A stretch of 64,000 nucleotides of DNA from SHZI01 sp964417725. GTDB lineage: Bacteria; Pseudomonadota; Gammaproteobacteria; Steroidobacterales; GCA-2729495. The position numbers and the translations under genes are program-made. The notes under the pieces were generated by a model. It searched no databases. It was not told the DNA's origin and saw nothing but the letters and a program-made list of their open reading frames with translations. Below, piece after piece: positions 53,718 through 61,836 of this stretch (position 1 is the stretch's first letter; each line of letters begins with the position of its first letter). Where the stretch lies: assembly GCA_964417725.1 (NCBI GenBank), contig CAYQIV010000014.1, positions 25,557-89,556 on the forward strand, written 5' to 3'.

Positions 53718-54383
53718 CTAGCCGACCCTGAACGCGGCCACCGCCGCGGCGAAGGTCACGAGCACGGCCCCGGCAAGGCTCGACCAGGCGATGGCACCAC
53801 CGGCGCGGGCGATGGCGGCGATGGCGTCCGGGGCGTGCTCATCGCGCTGGATCTCGCGGTCGAGGCGGCGCACGGCGCGCAGGCGCACCAGCGACAGCGC
53901 CACAAGCAGCCCATAGGCAAGCAGCTTGAGACCCAGCCAGGTGCCGATCATGGCGGAAGCCCCGCGCAGGACCATCACGCCCTCGTAAAGAAAGCCCGGC
54001 ACCATGAGTGCCCCGATGGCGAAGTGCAGCCATTCGGGCCACGCATCACGGGTGACGGCCTGCCGGCGGACGAGGGTGACGGCAAGCGCCAGCCAGGCGC
54101 CGAAAACGACCCATGTCGCCGCGATCCAGCCCGGCGAGGTGTCGAGGACGCCGACGACATCGGCCAGGGTGTAGCCGACGAGCGGCGTGACGACAAGGCA
54201 GAGCAGCGGCAGCCACGCCAGCCACAGCAACGTATCGGCCGCCGCGCGACGGGCCGGCGGGGTCGCGAGGCCGGCGGCGAGCTGACGACCGGTGCGCCAC
54301 AGGCCGACCTCTCCGCCCAGCCACAGGGCGAAGCCCATCAGGTGGAGAAACAGCGACAGTCCGTAGGCAAAAGGGACATCCAT
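53718..54383 (-). CDS. Membrane protein, unknown (CopD/DUF2269-like topology)
   Basis: A 221-residue protein with about six helices and a first helix containing FLHLMGFALWLGGEVGLW. This His/Trp-rich start recalls CopD-like or DUF2269 proteins but similarity is slight. It ends 59 bases before the HlyIII gene, same strand, so they may be co-transcribed. Function not known. Confidence 0.6.
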   Translation of the reverse strand: MDVPFAYGLSLFLHLMGFALWLGGEVGLWRTGRQLAAGLATPPARRAAADTLLWLAWLPLLCLVVTPLVGYTLADVVGVLDTSPGWIAATWVVFGAWLALAVTLVRRQAVTRDAWPEWLHFAIGALMVPGFLYEGVMVLRGASAMIGTWLGLKLLAYGLLVALSLVRLRAVRRLDREIQRDEHAPDAIAAIARAGGAIAWSSLAGAVLVTFAAAVAAFRVG

Positions 54384-54623
54384 CGATTCGGCTCACCAGC
54401 GGGTGGCTGACGCCCTGCACAGCTTGCATGGTAAACCCGTCATCGCGACGGGGCACCTGTTTCATGGCTGTTCATGGCCGCAGGCCCCACCGCCAACGCC
54501 GCCGGCTACCCCCGGTGTCATCCACCGGCGCTGTCGTACCGGCACCCGTCCCGGCAGTGTCCGGCAAGTGCCGCCTGACGGCAGTCATGCCGCCGCGTCA
54601 CCGGCCTGCGCTATGCTCCAGGC

Positions 54624-55082
54624 ATGAACACAAAGCACCATGCCCGCGCGCCCGCGGAGGCCGTTTTTCATCGCCACAGCTCACCGCGCCATGCAGCACT
54701 CGAGGTCCGGCCAAGCGGCATCACCGGCCGCGGCCTTTTCACCCGGCTGCCGATCCCCGCACGGTGCAAGATCGGTGAGTTCGAGGGCGAGCGGATCTCC
54801 ATCGCAGAGGCGCGCCGCCGCGCCGCCGGCCGGCGCGTGGTGGCGATCGTCGAGATGGATCGCGACGCCATCGACGCCAGCCGCACCCGGCATGGTTTCC
54901 GCTTCATCAACCACTCCTGCGCACCCAACACCTACATGCGCATCGCCTACGGCCGCATCGAGTTCTATGCCCTGCGCGCCATCGCCGGCGGTGAAGAGCT
55001 GACGGTCGACTACGGCCTCAGCCACCATGACGGCCGCCTGCCCTGCCGCTGCAACGCGCCCAACTGCCGTGGCGCGATCTGA
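54624..55082 (+). CDS. Bacterial SET-domain protein
   Basis: A 152-residue SET domain, the fold of lysine methyltransferases. The key motifs are visible: GITGRGLFT (start of the pre-SET/SET fold), the SAM/knot motif RFINHSCAPNTYMRI, GGEELTVDYG, and a post-SET-like CRCNAPNCRG with three cysteines for zinc. All residues expected for an active enzyme appear to be present. No signal peptide. In bacteria such proteins can methylate ribosomal or chromosomal proteins, or be horizontally acquired; the substrate is unknown. Solitary gene. Confidence 0.85.
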   Translation: MNTKHHARAPAEAVFHRHSSPRHAALEVRPSGITGRGLFTRLPIPARCKIGEFEGERISIAEARRRAAGRRVVAIVEMDRDAIDASRTRHGFRFINHSCAPNTYMRIAYGRIEFYALRAIAGGEELTVDYGLSHHDGRLPCRCNAPNCRGAI

Positions 55083-55131
55083 TGCCGACGGGGCACCCGG
55101 TCGAACGTTTCGAAGCAGTTGACGCGCCGCG

Positions 55132-56112
55132 CTACCGCGCTTCGATGAAGGCGAGGGTCCGTCGGGCGAGTTCCTCGGGGGCATCGTCGACGATGTAGAA
55201 GCTGGCGTCGTCGATCAGCGCATGCGGCTGCCCGATCGCGCCGGGGATGTGGCCGATGATCGGCGCCGGCCCCAGCGATGCCGACCCGGCGAACATGCGG
55301 CTGTAGATCGTCAGAACGGGTTTGTCGAAGCCGGCCAGCGCCTGCCACGCGGCCTTGTTGTCCGGGGCCGCGGTGTCCGCATCGTCGATCGGCACGATCA
55401 GCGGGAAGCGCCGCGGCCCGGTCTTGTAGCGCTCGTCGGGAAACGGCGCGTCGTAGGCGGCGAGGGCATCCGCATCGAGCCGGGTCTTCGTGCCCTCCTC
55501 GACCATCTGCGCCATGGGGAACACCGGCCGCGCCAGGATGCCGGCCCGCCACTTCCTGAAGAACGCCGATCCGCCGCTGTTTCCACGCGGCAGCAGCGTG
55601 TTGGCCAGCACGAGGCGATCGAACAAGGCCGGCTGCTCGGCCGCGATGCGCAGGCCGAAATACCCGCCCCAGTCGAACATGAAGGCCGTCACGTCGTTGC
55701 CGAGGTCCATCTCGGCGATGAAGGTGGCGAGCCACGCCACATGGTCGGCAAACTCGTAGTCGGTGTCGGCCGGCAGTTTGTCGGAACGGCCGAAGCCGAT
55801 GAAATCCGGTGCCACGACCCGGTAGCCCGCCGCCAGGAACAGGGGAATCATGCGGTGATAGGCCCACGACCACTGCCCCTGGCCATGCAGACAAAGAATC
55901 ACCGGCGCATCGCGCGGGCCCTCGTCGATGTAATGCATGCGGATGCGGCCGTCCCGCCACGGCAGGGCGTGATAGCGCGGCGTGTAGGGAAAATCGACGA
56001 GTCCGGCGAAACGGGACTCGGGGGTGCGCATCACGCCGGCGGGCGGAGCCGACTGGCAGCCGGCCAGCAGCGCCGCGACCACCAGCCCGGAGAACCATCG
56101 ATTTCCACGCAT
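55132..56112 (-). CDS. Haloalkane dehalogenase-like lipoprotein lacking the catalytic histidine
   Basis: A 326-residue alpha/beta hydrolase. It starts with a lipoprotein signal (LVVAALLAGC-type, Cys19) and follows haloalkane dehalogenases: WSWAYHRMIP, APDFIGFGRSDK, the nucleophile Asp147 in AFMFDWGGYFG and IPGAIGQPHALIDDASFYIV near the end. In family members that last segment reads AGHFxQED; here the catalytic histidine position is a serine (Ser304). So dehalogenation or esterase activity may be lost, or an alternative base is used. The ATG at 56112 fits the signal. Outer-membrane or periplasmic location. Confidence 0.8.
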   Translation of the reverse strand: MRGNRWFSGLVVAALLAGCQSAPPAGVMRTPESRFAGLVDFPYTPRYHALPWRDGRIRMHYIDEGPRDAPVILCLHGQGQWSWAYHRMIPLFLAAGYRVVAPDFIGFGRSDKLPADTDYEFADHVAWLATFIAEMDLGNDVTAFMFDWGGYFGLRIAAEQPALFDRLVLANTLLPRGNSGGSAFFRKWRAGILARPVFPMAQMVEEGTKTRLDADALAAYDAPFPDERYKTGPRRFPLIVPIDDADTAAPDNKAAWQALAGFDKPVLTIYSRMFAGSASLGPAPIIGHIPGAIGQPHALIDDASFYIVDDAPEELARRTLAFIEAR

Positions 56113-56278
56113 GATCACCAACTCCGCGTCACTCACCCGCCCGGTCAGGGCCATCCTGCCCGGCCACCGGGCAGATTGTCGCCACGGCCATACTGAACCC
56201 GCCGGACCCCGTACACTCGCCGATGCGACACCCTGTCCACACCAGGGACAGGGCACCCACACCCAAGGAGGCAAGCCC

Positions 56279-57292
56279 ATGCTCCCCATCCTCGCTCGCC
56301 GCGACATCCTCAAGGCTGGCTCACTGCTGGCGCTGAATACCGCATGGCCGCGGGCCGCACTCGGCACGGCACGGCACACCGCCTTCGAGGACATCCCGCG
56401 CAGCGCCTTCGGCGCGCAGACCACTGCCGGTGAGGTCGTTTCAGGCCTCGATCTCACCGGCCTGACGATACTCATCACCGGGGTCAACTCCGGGCTGGGC
56501 CAGGAGAGCATGCGCGTGCTGGCCGCGCGGGGTGCGCACATCATCGGCACGGCGCGCACGCTGGACAAGGCGCGTGAGGCCTGTGGCCGCATCGAGGGCA
56601 GGACCACGCCGCTGGCCTGCGAGCTTTCCGACTTCGATTCGGTCGTTGCCTGCACCGATGCGGTCGACGCCCTGGGGCTGCCACTCGATGTGCTGATGTG
56701 CAACGCCGGCATCATGGCCCTGCCGAAACTCGAGCGGGTCTACGGCATCGAGCGGCAGTTCGTCGTCAACCACCTCGGCCACTACCTCCTCACCCGGCGC
56801 CTGCTCAACCGCGTGCGGGCCGCCAGGCAGGGTCGCATCGTGATGGTGTCCAGCGTCGGCTACAGGAATGCGCCGCCGGAAGGCATCGACTTCGACAACC
56901 TCGGCGGGGAAAAAGGCTACAAGCCGTTCCCGGCCTATGGCCGCTCCAAGCTCGCCAATGCGCTGTTCGCCTTCGAGCTGGCCCGTCGCCATGCGGACAC
57001 GCCCATCGCCGCCAACGCCATCCACCCGGGCATGATCGCGACCAACCTCGGCCGCCACTTCATGAAACAGCCCGTGGATCCGGATGCGCCGCTGCGCCCG
57101 GGATTCAAGACCGTCGAACAGGGCGCCGCGACGCAGGTCTACGTTGCCGCGCACCCGCAGCTCGACGGCGTCTCCGGGTTCTACTTCGAGGACTGCAACC
57201 CGGTCCTGCCCGACGGGCCACACATGAACGACGCGGCACTGGCGCGACGGCTCTGGGAGGTGTCGGAGGAACTGACGCGGAACTGGCTGTGA
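56279..57292 (+). CDS. Exported short-chain dehydrogenase
   Basis: A 337-residue SDR with a Tat-like leader (RRDILKAGSLLALNTAW). The cofactor motif is LITGVNSGLGQESMRVLA, NAGIM follows and the catalytic Ser, Tyr and Lys are in VMVSSVGYRN and YGRSKLANALF. It is like retinol-dehydrogenase-type SDRs. Cofactor-dependent enzymes with Tat leaders can be exported with the cofactor bound. A good ribosome site (AAGGAGG) precedes the ATG. Substrate unknown. Confidence 0.85.
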   Translation: MLPILARRDILKAGSLLALNTAWPRAALGTARHTAFEDIPRSAFGAQTTAGEVVSGLDLTGLTILITGVNSGLGQESMRVLAARGAHIIGTARTLDKAREACGRIEGRTTPLACELSDFDSVVACTDAVDALGLPLDVLMCNAGIMALPKLERVYGIERQFVVNHLGHYLLTRRLLNRVRAARQGRIVMVSSVGYRNAPPEGIDFDNLGGEKGYKPFPAYGRSKLANALFAFELARRHADTPIAANAIHPGMIATNLGRHFMKQPVDPDAPLRPGFKTVEQGAATQVYVAAHPQLDGVSGFYFEDCNPVLPDGPHMNDAALARRLWEVSEELTRNWL

Positions 57293-57366
57293 CGGGATGA
57301 TGCGGCGGGCAGGCAATGCCCCGCAAAAGCATCGCCAGTTGTTGCGGTCTCGCGCCTGGAACAACC

Positions 57367-59961
57367 CTACCCTGTCGCCAGCCTGGCCCGCGCCGCGATT
57401 TCGGTATACGCCGGCATGCGGTCGAAGTTGAGGTAGCGGTAGACGTCGGCCGACAGGGTGTCGATCTGCTTCGCGTACTCCAGATACTCGGCGACCGTCG
57501 GCAGCTTGCCCATGACGGCGGCGACGGCGGCGAGTTCTGCGGAGGCGAGAAAGACGCTGGCGCCCTGGCCGAGGCGGTTGGGGAAGTTGCGCGTGGATGT
57601 GGACACGCAGGTGGTGCGGGGCGCCACGCGCGCCTGGTTACCCATGCACAGCGAACAGCCCGGCATCTCGGTGCGCGCACCGGCACGGCCATAGATGTTG
57701 TAGTAGCCCTCTTCCATGAGCTGGCGCTGGTCCATCTTCGTCGGCGGGGCGATCCACAGCCGCGTGGCGAGCGAGCCGCCCTCGACCTTCTCGAGCAGCT
57801 TGCCGGCGGCGCGGAAGTGGCCGATGTTGGTCATGCATGAGCCGATGAACACCTCGTCGATCTTCGTCCCGGCAACTGCCGAAAGCGGTTTGGCATCGTC
57901 CGGGTCGTTCGGGCAGCAGAGGATCGGCTCCCTGATTTCGTCGAGGTCGATGTCGTAGACGGCCGCGTACTCGGCGTCCGGATCGGCACGCAGAAGCTCG
58001 GGCCTGGCGAGCCACGCTTCCATGGCCCGGATGCGCCGCGAGATCGTGCGGGCGTCGCCGTAGCCTTCGGCGATCATCCACTTGAGCATGGTGACGTTGG
58101 AGGTGAGGTACTCCTGCACGCTCGCCTCGGAAAGGGCGATGGTGCAACCGGCGGCGGAGCGTTCGGCGGAGGCATCGGAGAGTTCGAAGGCCTGCTCGAC
58201 GGTCAGGTTCTCGAGGCCTTCGATCTCGAGGATGCGGCCGTTGAAGACATTCTTCTTGCCTTTCTTCTCGACGGTGAGATCGCCCTTCCGGAGGGCGACG
58301 TAGGGAATCGCGTGCACGAGATCGCGCAGCGTGATGCCGGGCTGCATCTTGCCCCTGAAGCGCACCCGCACGGACTCCGGCATGTCGAGCGGCATCGCAC
58401 CGGTGGCGGCGGCAAAGGCGACCAGCCCCGAGCCGGCCGGAAAGGAGATGCCGATCGGGAAGCGCGTGTGCGAGTCGCCGCCGGTGCCGACGGTGTCGGG
58501 CAGCAGCATGCGGTTCAGCCACGAGTGGATGATGCCGTCGCCGGGGCGCAGCGACACGCCGCCGCGGTTCATGATGAAATCCGGCAGCGTATGGTGTGTC
58601 TGCACGTCGACCGGCTTCGGGTAGGCCGCCGTGTGGCAGAAGGACTGCATCACCAGGTCGGCGGAGAAACCGAGGCAGGCGAGGTCCTTCAGTTCGTCGC
58701 GGGTCATCGGGCCGGTGGTGTCCTGCGAGCCCACGGTCGTCATCTTCGGCTCGCAATACGTGCCCGGACGCACGCCCGCCACACCGCAGGCCTTGCCGAC
58801 CATCTTCTGTGCCAGCGTGTAACCCTTGCCTGTGTCCTTTGGCTGGCGGATGGCACGAAAGACCTGGCTGTCGCCGAGCCCGAGCGCCTCGCGCGCCTTG
58901 TGGGTCAGCCCGCGGCCGATGATCAGGTTGATGCGCCCGCCGGCGCGCACTTCATCGAGCAGCACGTCGGTCCTGAGCGCGAAGGTCGTCACCACCTCGC
59001 TGCTGCCGGACTTGCAGATCCGGCCCTCGTAGGGGTAGATGTCGACGACGTCGCCCATGTCGAGGCCGGAAACATCGGCCTCGAAGGGCAGCGCACCGGC
59101 GTCTTCCATGGTGTTGTAGAAGATCGGCGCGATCTTGCTGCCGATGCAGATGCCACCATCGCGCTTGTTGGGCACGAAGGGGATGTCGTTGCCGGTGAAC
59201 CACAGCACCGAGTTGGTCGCCGACTTGCGCGACGAGCCGGTGCCGACCACATCGCCCACATAGGCGACCACATGACCCCTGGCCTTCAGGGCCTCGAGCT
59301 GCTTCACCGGGCCGACGCTGCCCGGCTGGTCCGGCGTGATGCCCTCGCGCGCGTTCTTGAGCATGGCCAGCGCGTGCAGCGGGATGTCCGGGCGGCTCCA
59401 GGCATCCTGCGCCGGGGAAAGGTCATCGGTGTTGGTTTCGCCCGCCACCTTGAACACGGTGATGGTGATCTTCTCCGGGACCTCGGGCCGCGAAGTGAAC
59501 CATTCGGCCTCGGCCCAGCTCTTCAGCACACGTGCGGCATTGGCGCTGCCCTTCGCCTTGTCGACGATGTCGTGAAACCGGTCGAAGACGAGCAGTGTCT
59601 TCGACAGCGCCACCGTCGCGATCTCGCCGACTTCGGCATCGTCGAGCAGGTCGATGAGCGGCTGCACGTTGTAGCCACCAACCATGGTACCGAGGAGTTC
59701 CGCGGCCTTGCGGCGGTCGATCAGCGGGCTTCGCGCCTTGCCGGTGGTGATGTCGGCGAGAAACGCCGCCTTGACGTAAGCCGCCGCATCGACGCCCGGC
59801 GGCACGCGGTGGGTGATCAGCTCGAGCAGCGTCTGCGCCTCGCCCTGCGGCGGGTTCTTCAGCAGTTCGACGAGTTCCGCCACCTGCGTTTCGTCCAGTG
59901 CCTTGGGCGGGACGCCCTGGGCGGCGCGTTCGGCAACGTGTTTGCGATAGGCTTCGAGCAC
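57367..59961 (-). CDS. acnB: Aconitate hydratase B
   Basis: An 864-residue aconitase of the TCA cycle, interconverting citrate and isocitrate. It is very close to E. coli AcnB along its length (YRKHVAERAAQG at the start; DVVGTGSSRKSATNSVLWFTG; SQDTTGPMTRDELKDLACLG; PGCSLCMGNQARVAP). Iron-sulfur cysteines appear in GSCMTNIGH and CSLCMG. The GTG at 59961 matches the E. coli start; the frame continues further upstream without homology. Terminates opposite the exported SDR. Confidence 0.97.
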   Translation of the reverse strand: MLEAYRKHVAERAAQGVPPKALDETQVAELVELLKNPPQGEAQTLLELITHRVPPGVDAAAYVKAAFLADITTGKARSPLIDRRKAAELLGTMVGGYNVQPLIDLLDDAEVGEIATVALSKTLLVFDRFHDIVDKAKGSANAARVLKSWAEAEWFTSRPEVPEKITITVFKVAGETNTDDLSPAQDAWSRPDIPLHALAMLKNAREGITPDQPGSVGPVKQLEALKARGHVVAYVGDVVGTGSSRKSATNSVLWFTGNDIPFVPNKRDGGICIGSKIAPIFYNTMEDAGALPFEADVSGLDMGDVVDIYPYEGRICKSGSSEVVTTFALRTDVLLDEVRAGGRINLIIGRGLTHKAREALGLGDSQVFRAIRQPKDTGKGYTLAQKMVGKACGVAGVRPGTYCEPKMTTVGSQDTTGPMTRDELKDLACLGFSADLVMQSFCHTAAYPKPVDVQTHHTLPDFIMNRGGVSLRPGDGIIHSWLNRMLLPDTVGTGGDSHTRFPIGISFPAGSGLVAFAAATGAMPLDMPESVRVRFRGKMQPGITLRDLVHAIPYVALRKGDLTVEKKGKKNVFNGRILEIEGLENLTVEQAFELSDASAERSAAGCTIALSEASVQEYLTSNVTMLKWMIAEGYGDARTISRRIRAMEAWLARPELLRADPDAEYAAVYDIDLDEIREPILCCPNDPDDAKPLSAVAGTKIDEVFIGSCMTNIGHFRAAGKLLEKVEGGSLATRLWIAPPTKMDQRQLMEEGYYNIYGRAGARTEMPGCSLCMGNQARVAPRTTCVSTSTRNFPNRLGQGASVFLASAELAAVAAVMGKLPTVAEYLEYAKQIDTLSADVYRYLNFDRMPAYTEIAARARLATG

Positions 59962-60181
59962 GGTCAGATACCCCGAATGTGCGTGGATGTGGTGGCCACC
60001 GGGGCTGTCCGGCCGCCATGCGATGCCGACCGGACCGGCAAGCCGGCGGCAGGGGGCGATTCTAGCGGAAGCCCGCGCCGGGGTTAAGGAAGCGGCACGC
60101 GCCGACGGCCACGATGCAGGCCGCGACGCTGATAGTATGCAGTCGAACCCGGACGACCCGATCCCACAGGGAGCACCACGG

Positions 60182-61006
60182 ATGGACGTGACCGGCATGG
60201 AGATGGACCGCCGCGGCTTTCTGCTCGGCATGGGCGGGGCGCTGCTGGCGATGCGTGCGGGAACGGCCGGCGCGGACGGTGCTGCCGGGCTGGCGCCCGA
60301 AGACCCGCGCGCCGCACTGCAGGCGATGCTGCGCCTGCAGGGGCGACTCGATGGCCGCGACGCGCCGTGGTGGTACTTCGGCCGCATCCACGGCATCGTC
60401 GGCGATGAGGCGCCGCGCCTGCTGGTGCGTTTCGAAGGGCTGGAGATCCTGCGCCTGACGGCCGCCGGCGACGACGAGTATGCGGCCTCGGGCGTGACGA
60501 CGTCGTTCTTCCAGGACCCCCGCACGCAAGCCGTGCTCGACACCTTCGACAACCCCTACACCGGTGCGCGCAACCGCGTCACGCCGAACCTCATCGCCGG
60601 CACGGGCAAGCCGGTGGCGTGGTACACGCCGCGCGGCGTACGGCCGGCGCGGGTACCCGCCTCGGCCTGGGATTTCGCCGGGCAGTTCCTCGACTGGACG
60701 TTCCACGGCGACACGGTATGGCTGTCGCATGAGCGCGCCTACCCGCCGGGCGTCCCGCAGCCGATGGGCGAGTCGAGCGTCATCCGGGCGAAGGCCGCCG
60801 ACCTGCGCGATGCATCGCGGGCCTTCGTGCCGGCCGGCTTTTCGTCGACCTACTTCGCACCGTGGCCACGCTGGATGGACATGCAGGGCCGCCCCGGCCA
60901 CGTGATCTGGCACGCCGACGGCGTCAAGCTCGAATCGGTCGACGACCTGCCGGCGCCGTTCCTCGCGCGCATGCGCCGCCTGTACCCGGAGCGGCTCTCG
61001 GCCTGA
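60182..61006 (+). CDS. DUF1838 family protein 2
   Basis: A 274-residue DUF1838 protein with a probable Tat leader (DRRGFLLGMGGALLAMRAG). It shares the layout of the protein at 2956-3954, for example a WYFG-type segment near its start and PWPRWMDMQGRPGHVIWH here, but is about 60 residues shorter. The ATG at 60182 is preceded by AGGGAG; two other ATGs follow within 21 bases. Solitary gene, divergent from acnB. Function not known. Confidence 0.72.
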   Translation: MDVTGMEMDRRGFLLGMGGALLAMRAGTAGADGAAGLAPEDPRAALQAMLRLQGRLDGRDAPWWYFGRIHGIVGDEAPRLLVRFEGLEILRLTAAGDDEYAASGVTTSFFQDPRTQAVLDTFDNPYTGARNRVTPNLIAGTGKPVAWYTPRGVRPARVPASAWDFAGQFLDWTFHGDTVWLSHERAYPPGVPQPMGESSVIRAKAADLRDASRAFVPAGFSSTYFAPWPRWMDMQGRPGHVIWHADGVKLESVDDLPAPFLARMRRLYPERLSA

Positions 61007-61026
61007 ATGCGCAGCCGCGCCGCGCG

Positions 61027-61683
61027 TCAGCCCGGCGACAGCAGGCGGAGGAATTCGTTGCGCGTCTGCGGGTGGGAGCGGAAGTTGCCGAGCATGCATG
61101 ATGTCGTCATGTCGGAATTCTGCTTTTCGACGCCGCGCATCATCATGCACATGTGCCGCGCCTCGATGACCACGCCGACGCCCTGGCCCTGGATGGCGTT
61201 CTGCACGCACTCGGCGATCTGCTTGGTCAGCACTTCCTGTATCTGCAGCCGCCGCGCGTAGTAGTCGACGATGCGCGCGATCTTCGACAGGCCGAGGACC
61301 TTGCCCCTGGGCAGGTAGGCGACGTGGCACTTGCCGATGAAGGGCAGCATGTGGTGCTCGCACAGCGAGTACATCTCGATGTTGCGGACGATGACCATTT
61401 CGTCGGTGTCGCTGGTGAAGACCGCGGCGTTGATCAGCGCGTCGATGTCCTGGCGGTAGCCGCGGGTGAGGAAGTGCATGGCCTTGGCGGCGCGTTCCGG
61501 GGTCTGCGCCAGGCCTTCGCGGGTGACGTCCTCACCGAGCAGGGTGATGATGTCGCGGAAGCGATCGCTCATGGTGGCGATGATCTGCGCCTCTTCGGCG
61601 TCGTCGCCCGTCTGCCTTGCCGTCACTTCGTTTCCACCCTGTTGCTGTCGGGGCCGCTGCAGCGTGCGGATCTTGTGGCTCAT
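61027..61683 (-). CDS. folE: GTP cyclohydrolase I
   Basis: A 218-residue enzyme that starts folate (tetrahydropterin) synthesis by converting GTP to dihydroneopterin triphosphate. The zinc site is visible in MYSLCEHHMLPF and the second cysteine in MTTSCMLG; RGYRQDID, GKVLGLSKIARIVDYYARRLQIQE are family blocks. The ATG at 61683 has GGGAG upstream. Convergent with the DUF1838 gene. Confidence 0.95.
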   Translation of the reverse strand: MSHKIRTLQRPRQQQGGNEVTARQTGDDAEEAQIIATMSDRFRDIITLLGEDVTREGLAQTPERAAKAMHFLTRGYRQDIDALINAAVFTSDTDEMVIVRNIEMYSLCEHHMLPFIGKCHVAYLPRGKVLGLSKIARIVDYYARRLQIQEVLTKQIAECVQNAIQGQGVGVVIEARHMCMMMRGVEKQNSDMTTSCMLGNFRSHPQTRNEFLRLLSPG

Positions 61684-61836
61684 GTCGTCGTGCTCCCTTG
61701 CACCACCCCGACACGGCCGTCCGGGTGGATTGTAGTGCGCGAGGATGGGGAAGGCGCGCCCAATCGAAAGTTTTCCCCACCGTGGACACGGGGTGAGGAC
61801 AACCCGGCCACGGCGGATGTTTCGCCGCGCGAGGGG

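Noticed and set aside
57293..57366. Short GC stem between the exported SDR and acnB
   Set aside because: Only five paired bases with a long loop; too weak to call a terminator.
57367..60552. N-terminal extension of aconitase B and hidden gene on the minus strand at 59962-60552
   Set aside because: Homology stops at the GTG at 59961, and the DUF1838 gene occupies the other strand.
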